This document shows, in pieces, positions 47,467-60,230 of a stretch of 64,000 bases of DNA. The DNA comes from Colocasia esculenta (lineage: Eukaryota > Streptophyta > Magnoliopsida > Alismatales > Araceae). The position numbers and the translations under genes were made by a program. Where the stretch lies: contig CM024766.1 of NCBI GenBank assembly GCA_014218235.1, positions 70,173,207 to 70,237,206 on the forward strand. Reading direction: 5' to 3'. The notes under the pieces were generated by a model that made no database searches, was not told where the DNA came from, and was given only the letters and a program-made list of their open reading frames with translations. Numbering within the stretch: position 1 is the stretch's first letter; the number at the start of each line of letters is the position of its first letter.

Positions 47467-49382
47467 GAAGAAGGTGAGGTCTAAGTGGTGAGGAGCACTG
47501 AGGAGAGGAAGAAGACAGGAGAAGGAAGAAAAACCAGAAGGGGCAGAATCTGGGGTGGTCGCCCTGGATGGAGGAGGGTTAGGGTTGAGAGAGGGAGGAG
47601 AGACTTTGGGAAGGAGGGGGAAGGGTGGAGGAGACGTGGGATGCCTTTTAAAGAAGTTGGGAAGAAGTTTAAAAAGGAAGGGACCCACAAAAGCAGGCCA
47701 AAAGTCGCGTCGGTTGGGCTTCTGAATCGCCCATGCCGCCAGCTGTTGACAGGCGCCCAGCTAATTGTCGACAGCCAGATGGCAGATGTGTCCCAGAATA
47801 GGATTTTGTGAATTTTCTGTGCGATATGAGTATGCACATGGGATTTTAAGGTTGAGAATAGGTCTATACCCTTTACAAAGAGTCATAAAGACTAGTATTA
47901 AGACACATCAAAATTCTACAATGATTAAGAGATAATACTGAGGGAATCTTAAGTTTTAGCATTTAGAAAACACCGTTCAAACACATATGAACCTAAGATA
48001 ACCCCTTTGAATGGAACCATTGAAGAAAAACATATTCTTGAGTGGGTGATTTTCAGTTGATAAATGAAGGTAATGTCTACATGAAAAATTGACAATAAAC
48101 ACCCCTTGCCTTAATATAAATGTTTTGGAGGCTTCACTCTATTTCTTGCAAGGGTACAAGTTTTTTGTTTAAGTTAATGTGGGTAAAGTGGTAATTAGGA
48201 TCACATACACCTTTGAACGTGAAGGTAGACATTTGTGATGCCCGTACCCCCAGTTACTCAGTGTGTGTGACCATCATACCATTATACAGAGATAATGAAA
48301 AAACCTTTTTGACGCGAAGACAGACATTTGTGATGCCCATGTCCCCGGTTACTCATGGATGTTCATCATTGCTCTGCCTTTGGCCATTGCATATAAACTT
48401 TATTTGATTTTTTTTTGTTTAGAAATAGGTAGCTTTTCTCCTTTTTTTTTTTTTTTTTGAAAATCAAGGTCAAGGTTATGTAAAGTCAAAGGCCACGTAA
48501 AATCATTAAGTTCAACAACCGTCTTACTTATCAATTCGCTTTAGAAACATGATCATCCACAAGGGAGTTATTCAAGTGGGTTAGGTTAAAATCATTAGAT
48601 TTGTTCAATGTTTCCTAGATGATATAACCTAGACTCAAGCACAAAATATTATTTCAAAATCATTGGAATTAAGGACATGTCTTTGATACTTTGTGATTAT
48701 GAAAGATTGTAATGAATATTTATACCCAATTCTCCCCTTGCATCAATAAGATAAACATATTCATGAAGAATGGATGACAATAGATGAAGAATTAATATAA
48801 TTAGTGTAGCTATCGACAGCAAGTGTGTGCCTGTCGACAGGTACTGTATTCAAGAAAAATGGAGGTTCTGGGAGGACTTGGCTATCGACAGCTATGAGTG
48901 GGGCTGTTGACAGGTACCTGGAAAACCAGTGTTACGACTTGAATTGTAAGAGATTTGCAACAATATGAATGAGGGATAAAGACACATGGAATATAAGAAG
49001 TATCCCTTACCAATTTCATTCACCTAGCCTTACTTTACTCCCCCATAGTGTGTGCATGTGATGAGTCATCAGTCAAGCAAATCAATCAATGAGACACATA
49101 TCAAACATTTGCACACAAAGCAACATCCATAAGCATGTAAGCACCAGAAATATCATCCTTCCCAGTAAATGCATGTGTCAAAATTAAAGGAAACCAAATA
49201 CCTTATGATGAAGTTAATGACCTTCATGTATAAGAAGACTATGGATACTTGGCGGAGTATATTTACTCACGTATAATGATAGTTTCCAAACAAGCCGAAC
49301 TTGTTTTTCCACATGTCACCATTTGACATACCTCATAGTCACTACACACAAGAATCATTTACTCCTCAATTTGGCATTGGAT
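47467..49382 (-). other. copia region between pol and the envelope-like ORF
   Basis: No gene is seen. Three palindrome pairs occur: 47743/47765, 48810/48831 and 48882/48904 (22, 21 and 22 bp apart). The first lies about 280 bp upstream of the envelope-like start. A long T run lies near 48442-48459. Confidence 0.6.
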
Positions 49383-49978
49383 TCATTGAATTTTGCACAA
49401 TCCCAATTCTCTTCTTAGGGAGGTGAACCTATCTTCTGACAAGGGTTTGGTGAAAATATCTGCCAATTGTTTTTGAGTAGGTATGAAGCTAAGCTCCAAG
49501 GTTTTGTTGGCTACCTCATCTCTCAAAAAGTGATGCCTTATTTCAATGTGTTTGGTCCGTGAGTGTTGAATTGGGTTTTTGGAAAGATTGATATCACTAG
49601 TATTGTCACATAAGATAGGTGTGCATCCAATGTCAATGTTGTAGTCACACAACTGACTTTTAATCCACAACACCTGAGCCGCACAACTCCCTGCAGCAAC
49701 ATATTCTGCCTCTGCAGTGGAGAGTGCAACCGAGTGTTGCTTCTTGGATGCCCACAAAACCATGCAACCACCAAGAAATTGGCAATACCCACTAGTGCCT
49801 TTTCTGTCAATTTTACACCCAGCATAGTCAGCATCAGAATATGAAATCAGTTCAAAGCTACTACCTGCTGGATACCATAAGCCCAAATCATACATACCGG
49901 AGAGATATCAGAAGATCCTTTTAATTGCAACCAAATGGCTTTCCTTTGGACTAGATTGGTATCTAACACAAAGGCAAA
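49383..49978 (-). pseudogene. copia RNase H, 3' part of pol
   Basis: This is the end of RT and RNase H of the copia element. Visible motifs are SYSDADYAGCKIDRKGTSGY, SKKQHSVALSTAEAEYVAAG, LCDNTSDINLSKNPIQHSRT and HHFLRD, followed by the usual QLADIFTKPL. Those are the conserved Asp, Glu and Asp sites of copia RNase H. The stop is at 49383. A TGA lies just upstream of Met 49895, so the frame is broken there. The sequence ends at the Tekay target site (CAATG 49979-49983) and continues at 60231. Confidence 0.88.
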
Positions 49979-49983
49979 CAATG
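49979..49983. repeat. target-site duplication CAATG, left copy
   Basis: CAATG at 49979-49983 and 60226-60230 flank the Tekay termini TGTAGCGACC and GGGCCTTACA. The match is perfect. Confidence 0.92.
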
Positions 49984-52900
49984 TGTAGCGACCCTCATTA
50001 TACCGGTACGGTTATACCAACCCACGTCGGTATAGTGAACGTTGCCACAGTGGGACATTTACCCAACAATAACATTCAGCTGAGATACACGTGAATATAA
50101 GAACAGAGTAGCGGAAACAAAAGAACCACTGTCTTCATTTCATTCATCATCCACATTTAACATACATGATTGCATTAACATTTAAAGAACTGAAGTCCAC
50201 ATAATCCATATAAAAGAAGTTCTAAGATAAAATACATAGTTTGTCCAAGTTTACATGATAGTTCTAATACAATGCCTCAATTACATACATTAAAATGTCA
50301 AAATGTCACAACTAAGCTCCACCAAGCTAGCTACTCCCCGCGCTCGGAGTCGCTCTCCACGGTCTCCTCCAAAGGTGTGTCACCTACTACACCTGTACGC
50401 CGAAGCAAGTAATGAGTCTAAAAGACTCAGCAAATAACACTACATCTATCACACATGCACATATCAAAGCAGGTTTTTACATACCATTTACAAGACACAA
50501 CATGTAGCATGCGTGACATTGAAATTAACAACCTATCATGGTAATTCTATTAATGAACACATGATTCATGCTTTCAGATTTCCTAAATTAAAAACTCCTA
50601 TCACATGTTCTCTAATCATTCCAACACATGAAAGTTCTTCTTTCAATTAAGCTAAAACATGAAAGCAATTTAGCATGAATAGCTTACATACATGAAAGAA
50701 AACATTACTAACATGATTACTACTCATTCTTATACATGCACATAACCATTTTACATGCTTTAAGCTTGCTGTTTTGACATGGTTAAACACTTTACAATCT
50801 AACACATGAAAGCTATGTTCTCATTCAAACCACAACGTGAGAGTAAACATACGTGGAATGGTTTACACATAAGTAAGGATTGTCCCTAGCATGGATTCTA
50901 CGCATTGTACACATATAGGACATGATCATAACCACATTTATGTTGCTGTTCTAACATGATTTCAGATCATCATAACATGGATTTCAGTTTCACATCCTCA
51001 CATTTTGGTTTCACCTTTTTACACAATTTCTAATTCACATACTTCACTTTTTACACATTGCACATTTACACATGTTCACACTACACAATTTGCACATGAT
51101 CACAATCACATTTCACATTTTACACTTCAGTGCCGTGGCACATAGTCCAAACCACCATAAGAAGGACACATCACATCACATACACATAGACGCCACCTAG
51201 GCAATACAGTGACGACTCTTGGACTGCGCAGACCGGGAGAACAAGTCTCCACCCTAACCAGTGGTACTTGTCCACCTCCAAGATTTCATCCTAATGCCCT
51301 TAGGATCACAACACATTGAACCTTCCCATGGGGACTTTTCCATGGTACGGTTCCACAGCCCTCTATGGAAGAAGTATCACACTTGGCACAGTTTTACACA
51401 TTACACATATCGGTTTTTACACACATTTTACACATGATGCTCATATCTCATTCATTCTCTCATTCACAACATGACTCTGTTTTTCCTAATCATGCCACTA
51501 CAGATGACCAAAATTAACATTCAGGAAGCTTCACAATTAGGTTGGGTCACACAGAAATTAAATCATTTCACAATGACATGTATTAATTTCACATTTTTAC
51601 ATGTAAAATTTATATTACATTGTATAGTTGTCCAAACGACCTGAGAATTTAACCACATGCTGATTTCGGGTTTAGGACCCCACATGAAAATTTTCACATT
51701 TTTCTGATCCAAAATGCAATTACAAAAAATTTAACATAAATTCCCGCATTATTCGAAATTCAATTTATCATAGTGTATAACATAAAAATTCAGTTTTAAC
51801 AGATCATAACCCTAAACCCAATATACACAATACCACAAGAAATTTTTCTAGATTTATTACACAACACACGATTTACTGGAAATTTAGCAATCCTACACAT
51901 GTTTTCTATTTCCCAAGTATAAATTTTCAGTAAATCACATTGACGTAGGAAAATTCCAGAAAATTCAAAACAGAGACTGACGTATATAGACATGATTCAA
52001 CAGGATTAGGGCATCCTAATTTCCCACGGATTATTAGGATCATGGTGAACATACATGGCCATTCTTCCATATGCATTTTAAATAAATAATAACTCAACCA
52101 TCCACAAAATAAATGTCCAACCATTCTCCCACACATTCCAACATTCACATTACGTAGCATAATAGGTTTACAATATATCCTCATCGCAAAACACATCGAA
52201 AGTAATCATATATAAGGAGAGAACAGTTCACTGTTCTGCCCAGACGAACCTTACGGTGGTCTCTGGCCGTTCCAGGAGTGGACGGCAAGATCGCTGGACA
52301 CACACAGGAATCTTGGCGTCAAGGCATTGACGCCAAGTTCCTATCTGTGCAGAAACACAGACCGAACTCCAAATAATGGGGTGAATGGGGGATCCAGTAC
52401 ACGAGGAAAAATGTGTAAAAATCATAAAACCCTACTAGACATCTACATGGACGATAGGGGTAGGTTACTTGCCTCTTGCAAAAACTCCAAAGGGATCTAA
52501 ATGGCCGGAGAAGCTCTCCTTGGGCAGTCCCAAGAAGCCTCCACAATTGCTCTCCTCTGGGTTCTATGTCGATGTAGAAACCAAGCCACGGTTGGGGAAG
52601 TCCTCCTCGATGTTCCAGCTACCCTCCTGATGCAGTAGGTTGCCGGATGAGGCCTTGAATCGCCGGATTGAAGCCTCCATAGTTGAGTCTTTGTGCAGCT
52701 CCGAGCTAGGGTTTTCTCTATCTCTTGAAAGAGGTCAAGAGAGGTTTTCTGGCTGCAAAGGGGTGAAGTCTTATAGCAAAGAGTCCCCTCAACCCACGCA
52801 GGGGCTGATGGGAAGGCTCAGAGCCGTTGGGGACAGCTCCCCAATGGGTGAGCTAGCTTGCTCCGGGAAATCCGGGCTCTGCAATGCATGCAGGTCAGAG

Positions 52901-53244
52901 AAATTAACGTCCACATCGCTGGACGCTGGATTTAGTGTTGGCGTCCACATGGTTGACGCCGACACAACACAAACGTCCATTGATGTTGACGCCAAGTTGG
53001 CCTTCGGCCAGAACTCAAAAACATGCAGAAACCATGCACAACTTATACCTATATATGTGCCATATGTATACTATCATGTACATACCGTCACCATACAATT
53101 CATACACTATTTACATCTAATTTATACACATGCATCCATAAGTATACTAACTAGTACTTACGTAGATATTTACATACATACATACACAAACATGAAGTAT
53201 TCACATGCAATACAAATAATGCAACAAAATTCGAGGGCCTTACA
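49984..53244 (-). repeat. Tekay 3' LTR, complete
   Basis: 3261 bp. Sense order starts at 53244: three dyads (52992-52907), TATAAG box (complement of 52770-52775), a further dyad (52334-52315), then long AT-rich sequence with repeated CACATGAAAG- and TTTACACAT-like words (about 50560-51460). No gene: ORFs such as 52640-53431 overlap LTR and recur in the other LTR. Confidence 0.9.
52315..52992. promoter_or_regulatory. Tekay LTR dyads
   Basis: Dyads at 52907-52926 and 52973-52992 (ACGTC-N10-GACGC, 20 bp), 52941-52959 (N9) and 52316-52333 (N8, with the longer inverted repeat CTTGGCGTCAA...TTGACGCCAAG). The three at 52907-52992 are upstream of the TATA box in sense direction. Copies in the other LTR are at 59888-59907, 59922-59940, 59954-59973 and 59297-59314. 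Confidence 0.7.
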
Positions 53245-53263
53245 CCCTCTCCCCCTTAAAGAA
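53245..53263 (-). other. Tekay polypurine tract
   Basis: On the minus strand CTTTAAGGGGGAGAGGG directly precedes the LTR start TGTAAGG. It is downstream of TTCGAGGACAAAG, the normal chromovirus arrangement. Confidence 0.88.
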
Positions 53264-53289
53264 ACTTTGTCCTCGAAGTTAGAACGACA

Positions 53290-56200
53290 CTACTCAAACA
53301 AAAGGGGATACTTCTTTTTCATCGCATCCTCAAGCTCCCAAGTAGCCTCCTCTCGCGAGAAGTTCCGCCAGAGAACTTTCACCGACGCATACTCTTATTC
53401 CGGAGATGTTGAACCTTCCGGTCAAGAATAGCTACTGGTTGCTCGACATATGACAGATTTGGCTAAATCTCCACTGGCTCATGACTAATCACATGAGACG
53501 GATCTCGGACATACTTCCTGAGCATCGAAACGTGGAAGACGGGATGAACACTAGCCAAAGCTGGGGGTAACGCTAGCTCATATGCCACACTGCCCAAACG
53601 TCTGAGAATCTCATACGGGCCAATAAATCTAGGGCTCAGCTTACTATGCCTGCCAAATCTGACAACACCTCGAGTAGGCGATATCTTCAAGAAGACATGA
53701 TCACCCACCTCGAACTCCAAATCTTTCCTCCTGATGTCGGCATAGCTCTTCTGCCTATCCTGAGCCGCAACAAGCCTCTTCCTGATAAGCTGGATCTTAT
53801 CTGAAGTTTCCTGCACTAACTCCGGACCGATCAGCTGCCTATCACCGGTCTCCTCCCAACATAAAGGAGATCTGCAGGGCCGACCATACAACACCTCAAA
53901 TGGAGCCATACCAATACTCGCATGAAAGCTGTTGTTGTATGCGAACTCCACAAGAGGTAAATGACGCTCCCAATCATCCTTCCAATCCAAAACACACGCT
54001 CTCAACATATCCTCGAGCGTCTGGATAGTCCTCTCGGACTGTCCATCAGTCTGGGGATGAAACGCCAAACTGAGCTTCAGCTCCAAACCTAAAGCATCCT
54101 GAAGACCCTTCCACAACCTCGAAGTGAATCTCGGATCTCGATCTGAAATGATCGACTTCGGCACACCATGCAATCTAATGATACTGCTAACATATAATCT
54201 AGCTAAACTCTCTACTGACTGCTTCTTCTTCATAGGCAAGAAATGAGCAGTCTTTAAGAATCTATCTACAACTACCCAAATCGAGTCATTGCCCTTTCTA
54301 GATCGAGGCAAACCCGAAACAAAGTCCATAGTGACAGCTTCCCACTTCCACACTGGGATCTCCATCCTTTGCACCAGGCCGGATGGTCGCTGTCGCTCGG
54401 CCTTTACTTGCTGACACACCAAACACCTAGACACATAATCCGCTACATCCCTCTTCATGCCAGACCACCAAAAGGATCTCTTCAAATCCTGGTACATCTT
54501 AGTGTTACCTGGATGAATAGAGAATCGCGATCTGTGAGCCTCCGCTAACACATGCTCACGGACATCTACCAAATCAGGGACACAAACACGGAGATGAAAT
54601 CTAATCACACCGTCCTCATCACGAGCAATGCCTGCCTTGCCCACTAACTCTAAGAGTCTAGGGTCGGCTTTCTGTTGCTCGATCACCTCATCCAAAACCG
54701 AGGACCTAAGAGATAACTGAGCTACAAAAGCCTGGCATAGCGATGGCTCTAACTCAGTCAACGCGCAAGCTGCATCCTCCAACATCTTCCAATCCTGCTG
54801 GAGAGATGGCCTCTTTCTACTTAGAGCATCCGCTACGACATTCGCCTTCCCAGGGTGATACTGAAGGTCGAAGTCATAGTCCTTCAAGAACTCAATCCAT
54901 CTTCTCTACCTCAGGTTTAGTTCCTTTTGGGAGAAAAGATACTTCAAGCTCTTGTGGTCGGTAAACACCTCAAATCTGACACCATAAAGATAGTGCCTCC
55001 AGATCTTTAGTGCATGAACCACTGCTGCGAGCTCCAAGTCATGAGTCGGATAGTTCTTCTCATGCTCCTTCAACTGACGAGAAGCATAAGCCACTACCCT
55101 TTCCTGCTGCATTAGCACACAGCCTAAACCAATCCGAGACGCATCTGTGTAGATAGCAAAACCCTCTACACCACTCGGTAAGACTAACACCGGGGCTGTC
55201 GTGAGCTTAGTCTTCAACAATTGAAAACTACTCTCACACTTCTCGGACCAAACAAACTTCACTCCCTTTCTGGTGAGCTGGGTCAATGGGGCAGCGATGG
55301 ATGAAAATCCCTCAATAAATCGCAGATAGTAACCAGCTAAACCAATAAAACTACGAATCTCCGAAGGGGTCTTGGGAATCTCCCAATCCATAACTGCCTG
55401 GACCTTTGCTGGATCCACTGCTACACCAGCACCGGAGATAACATGCCCGAGGAAATGAACCTCGCGCAACCAGAAATCGCACTTGCTGAACTTAGCATAT
55501 AGCTTGTGCTCACGAAGAACCTCTAACACTACCCTCAAATGCTGACGGTGTGTGGCCTCATCTGGAGAGTAGACCAACACATCATCAATAAACACTATGA
55601 CAAAGCTATCTAAATAAGGCCTAAACACCCTGTTCATGAGATCCATGAACGCTGCAGGGGCATTGGTCAATCCGAAAGGAATGACTAAAAACTCATAATG
55701 TCCATAACGGGTTCTAAACGCCGTCTTGGACACATCCTCACTCCGAATCCTCAACTAATGATAACCGGATCGCAAATCAATCTTAGAAAAGACTGATGCA
55801 TCTCGCAACTGGTCAAACAAATCATCAATACGAGGTAAGGGATACATGTTCTTCACAGTCACTTGGTTCAGCTTCCTGTAGTCAATGCACAACCTAAGTG
55901 ACCCATCTTTCTTCTTGACGAATAATACAGGTGCGCCCCAAGGGGAAACACTCGGGCGAATAAATCCCTTATCTAGCAACTCTTGCAACTGCCTCCTCAA
56001 CTCGGCTAACTCCGCAGGTGCCATCCGATATGGAGCCTTCGAGATAGGAGAGGTGCCCGGAAGCAACTCTATGGTAAACTCTATCTCTCTATCCGATGGC
56101 AATCCAGACAAGTCATCAGGAAAGACCTCTGGAAAATCCTGCACTACCTCAATCTCTGCAAGAGTAGGTGACTCATCAGCTTCTGGCACTAGTACCACGG

Positions 56201-57304
56201 TGGCAAGAAAAGCGTCACAACCCTTGTTTACCATGCGCATCGCCTTCATGGCAGAGATGACTAACTTTCCCGCCAAGTTCCTTGGCAAGGGATGGGAGAA
56301 CTCGTCCTCACCAAGAATGCGGAAAACAATCCTCTTCCGACGACAATCCACTAACACACAGTGCTCCTATAGCCAATCCAGACCAAGAATAGCATCATAG
56401 TCCTTCATCTTTAGCAAGAAGAAACACCCTTCTAGGACTCTATCCTCAATGCACACAGGTAGCGACGGAATGCACTTCCTAGTCGATACCGTACCCGCAG
56501 GGGTGTGCACAGACAAAGGGACCTCTAAATCCTCAGACTCTACACCTGACTCTAGGGCTAACTGCCTAGCGAACCGCTCGGAAATGAACGAGTGAGTAGC
56601 ACCCGTATCAAACAAAACCCGAGCGTGCACACCTAAAAGTAAAACCGTACCTTCGGTGACATACTCCGCCTGCTCAGCGTCCTCGCGTTCTAAATCAAAC
56701 ACTCGAGCTGGGGCTCGAGGCCTTCCTGGTCTTCTTGTAGCTGGCGCTGCTGCCGCTACTGCTGGGGCTGGCGTTCCGCGCTGGACTCCCTGCTGGAGTC
56801 TTGGGCAATCCTTGATCTTATGGTCGCTGCTTCCGCACTTCAAGCACTTTCCCGTAATCATCCAACATTCGGTACCACCATGTGTCTTCCCAGAGTGGGG
56901 ACACTCTTTCTTCACACCAGGGGAACGTACAGAAGGTACCTGAGAACTGCCGACTGCCACTAATCGCTGCTGTGTCTGGTACACCGCTTTCTTCTTGTCC
57001 TGCCGCTGGAACGTAGCTGCGGGTCTCTTTTGCGAAGCCTTCTTCTCTTCAAGGTATTGCTCCATCTCACCCTCCTACCTACAAGCAGCGCTGAGGGCCT
57101 CGTCCAAAGTGCGGTGGTCAAACGCCACGAGCCTCGTCCTCAGTGATGGCTTCAGGCCCATCACGAATTTCTTTGTCTTCCTGCGCTCATCTGCCATGAT
57201 ATGAAGTGCATATTTAGAGAATTCAGAAAATCTTGCCTCATATTCTAGCACGGTCATGGAGCCTTGAGCCAAAGAGAGGAACTCCTGCTCCATCCGATCT
57301 TGAA
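53290..57304 (-). pseudogene. Tekay gag-pol, 5'-truncated
   Basis: Gag begins inside its core (EFLSLAQGSMTVLEYEARFSE) because the upstream part was deleted with the primer site. The zinc knuckle is CLKCGSSDHKIKDC. Protease has the active site FDTGATHSF. RT has LCIDYRKLNQVTVKN and FIDDVLVYS. RNase H has YTDASRIGLG. Integrase has H-H-C-C ending CLVCQQVK, then VTMDFVSGLP, SDRDPRF and HPQTDG. The C-terminus (FSREEATWELEDAMKKKYP) is chromodomain-like and ends at TAG 53290-53292. Five internal stops at 57075, 56367, 55755, 54906 and 53463 are all TAG at places where Gln is usual. A frameshift lies near 53395. Catalytic residues are otherwise intact. Confidence 0.9.
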
Positions 57305-60225
57305 CAAGCTAGCTACTCCCCGTGCTCGGAGTCGCTCTCCGCGGTCTCCTCCAAAGGTGTGTCACCTACTACACCTGTACGCCGAAGCAAGTAATGAGTC
57401 TAAAAGACTCAGCAAATAACACTACATCTATCACACATGCACATATCATAGCAGGTTTTTACATACCATTTACAAGACACAACATGTAGCATGCATGACA
57501 TTGAAATCAACAACTTATCATGGTAATTCTATTAATGAACACATGATTCATGCTTTTAGATTTCCTAAATTAAAAACTCCTATCACATGTTCTCTAATCA
57601 TTCCAACACATGAAAGTTCTTCTTTCAATTAAGCTAAAACATGAAAGCAATTTAGCATGAATAGCTTACATACATGAAAGAAAATATTGCTAACATGATT
57701 ACTACTCATTCTTATACATGCACATAACCATTTTACATGATTTAAGCTTGCTGTTTTGACATGGTTAAACACTTTACAATCTAACACATGAAAGCTATGT
57801 TCTCATTCAAACCACAACGTGAGAGTAAACATACGTGGAATGGTTTACACATAAGTAAGGATTGTCCCTAGCATGGATTCTACGCATTGTACACATATAG
57901 GACATGATCATAACCACATTTATGTTGCTGTTCTAACATGATTTCAGATCATCATAACTTGGATTTCAGTTTCACATCCTCACATTTTGGTTTCACATTT
58001 TTACACAATTTCTAATTCACATACTTCACTTTTTACACATTGCACATTTACACATGTTCACACTACACAATTTGCACATGATCACAATCACATTTCACAT
58101 TTTACACTTCAGTGCCGTGGCACATAGTCCAAACCACCATAAGAAGGACACATCACATCACATACACATAGACGCCACCTAGGCAATACAGTGACGACTC
58201 TTGGACTGCGCAGACCGGGAGAACAAGTCTCCACCCTAACCAGTGGTACTTGTCCACCTCCAAGATTTCATCCTAATGCCCTTAGGATCACAACACATTG
58301 AACCTTCCCATGGGGACTTTTCCATGGTACGGTTCCACAACCCTCTATGGAAGCAGTATCACACTTGGCACAGTTTTACACATTACACATATCGGTTTTT
58401 ACACACATTTTACACATGACGCTCATATCTCATTCATTCTCTCATTCACAACATGACTCTGTTTTTCCTAATCATGCCACTACAGATGACAGAAATTAAC
58501 ATTCAGAAGCTTCACAATCAGGTTGGGTTATACAGAAATTAAATCATTTCACAATGACATGTATTAATTTTACATTTTTACATGTGAAATTTATATTACA
58601 TTGTATAATTGTCCAAACGACCTGAGAATTTAACCACATGCTGATTTCGGGTTTAGGACCCCACATGAAAATTTTCACATTTTTCTGATCCAAAATGCAA
58701 TTGCAGAAAATTTAACATAAATTCCTGCATTATTCAAAATTCAATTTATCATAGTGTATAACATAAAAATTCAGTTTTAACATATCATAACCCTGAACCC
58801 AATATACACAATACCACAAGAAATTTTCCCAGATTTATTACACAACACACGATTTACTGGAAATTTAGCAATCCTACACATGTTTTCTATTTCCCAAGTA
58901 TAAATTTTCAGTAAATCACATTGACGTGGGAAAATTCCAGAAAATTCAGAACAGAGACTGGCGTATATAGACATGATTCAACAGGATTAGGGCATCCTAA
59001 TTTCCCACAGATTATTAGGATCATGGTGAACATACATGGCCATTCTTCCATATGCATTTTAAATAAATAATAACTCAACCATCCACAAAATAAATGTCCA
59101 ACCATTCTCCCACACATTCCAACATTCACATTACGTAGCATAATAGGTTTACAATATATCCTCATCGCAAAACACATCGAAAGTAATCATATATAAGGAG
59201 AGAACAGTTCATTGTTCTGCCCAGACGAACTTAACGGCGGTCTCTGGCCGTTCCAGGAGTGGATGGCAAGATCGCTGGACGCACACGGGAATCTTGGCGT
59301 CAAGGCATTGACGCCAAGTTCCTGTCTATGCAGAAACACAGACCGAACTCCAAATAACGGGGTGAATGGGGGATCCAGGACACGAGGAAAAATGTGTAAA
59401 AATCATAAAACCCTACTAGACATCTACATGGACGATAGGGGTAGGTTACTTGTCTCTTGCAAAAACTCGAAAGGGATTTAAATGGCCGGAGAAGCTCTCC
59501 TTGGGCAGTCCCATGAAGCCTCCACAATTGCTCTCCTCCGGGTTCTATGTCGATGCAGAAACCAAGCCACGGTTGGGGAAGTCCTCCCCGATGTTCCAGC
59601 TACCCTCCTGATGCAATAGGTTGCCGGATAAGGCCTTGAATCGCCGGATTGAAGCCTCCAAAGTTGAGTCTTTGTGCAGCTCCGAGCTAGGGTTTTCTCT
59701 ATCTCTTGAAAGAGGTCAAGAGAGTTTTTCTGGTTGCAAAGGGGTGAAGTCTTATAGCAAAGAGGCCCCTCAACCCACGCAGGGGCTGATGGTAAGGCTC
59801 AGAGCCGTTGGGGACAGCTCCCCAATGGGTGAGCTAGCTTGCTCCCAGAAATCTGGGCTCTGCAACGCATGCAGGTCAGAGAAATTAACGTCCACATTGC
59901 TGGACGCTGGATTTAGTGTTGGCGTCCATATGGTTGACGCCGACACAACACAAATGTCCATTGATGTTGACGCCAAGTTGGCCTTCGGCCAGAACTCAAA
60001 AACATGCAGAAACCATGCACAACTTATACCTATATGTGTGCCATATGTATACTATCATGTACATACCATCACCATACAATTCATACACTATTTACATCTA
60101 ATTTATACACATGCATGCATAAGTATACTAACTAGTACTTACGTAGATATTTACATACGTACATACGCAAACATGAAGTATTCACATGCAATACAAATAA
60201 TGCAACAAAATTCGAGGGCCTTACA
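57305..60225 (-). repeat. Tekay 5' LTR, truncated at its 3' (U5) end
   Basis: 2921 bp, matching 50323-53244. The equivalent of 49984-50322 (339 bp), the primer site and the start of gag are missing. The junction joins gag directly to CAAGCTAGCTACTCCCC of the LTR. This is an internal deletion after insertion, since the outer end and the CAATG duplication are intact. Confidence 0.88.
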
Positions 60226-60230
60226 CAATG

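Larger units (their letters stand above)
49984..60225 (-). mobile_element. Tekay-type chromovirus inserted in the copia pol gene
   Basis: 10,242 bp on the minus strand. In sense orientation the LTR starts TGTAAGGCCC and ends GGTCGCTACA. The complete 3' LTR is at 49984-53244, gag-pol at 53290-57304, and a truncated 5' LTR at 57305-60225. The LTRs differ only at scattered sites, so it is the younger partner of the right stack. Confidence 0.92.

Noticed and set aside
47485..47811. 108-codon + strand ORF rich in Arg and Gly
   Set aside because: It is the antisense reading of the envelope-like start region.
52640..53431. 263-codon + strand ORF, repeated as 211 codons at 59621-60256
   Set aside because: Both lie in Tekay LTRs, antisense to the element; duplication reflects the LTR pair, not a gene family.
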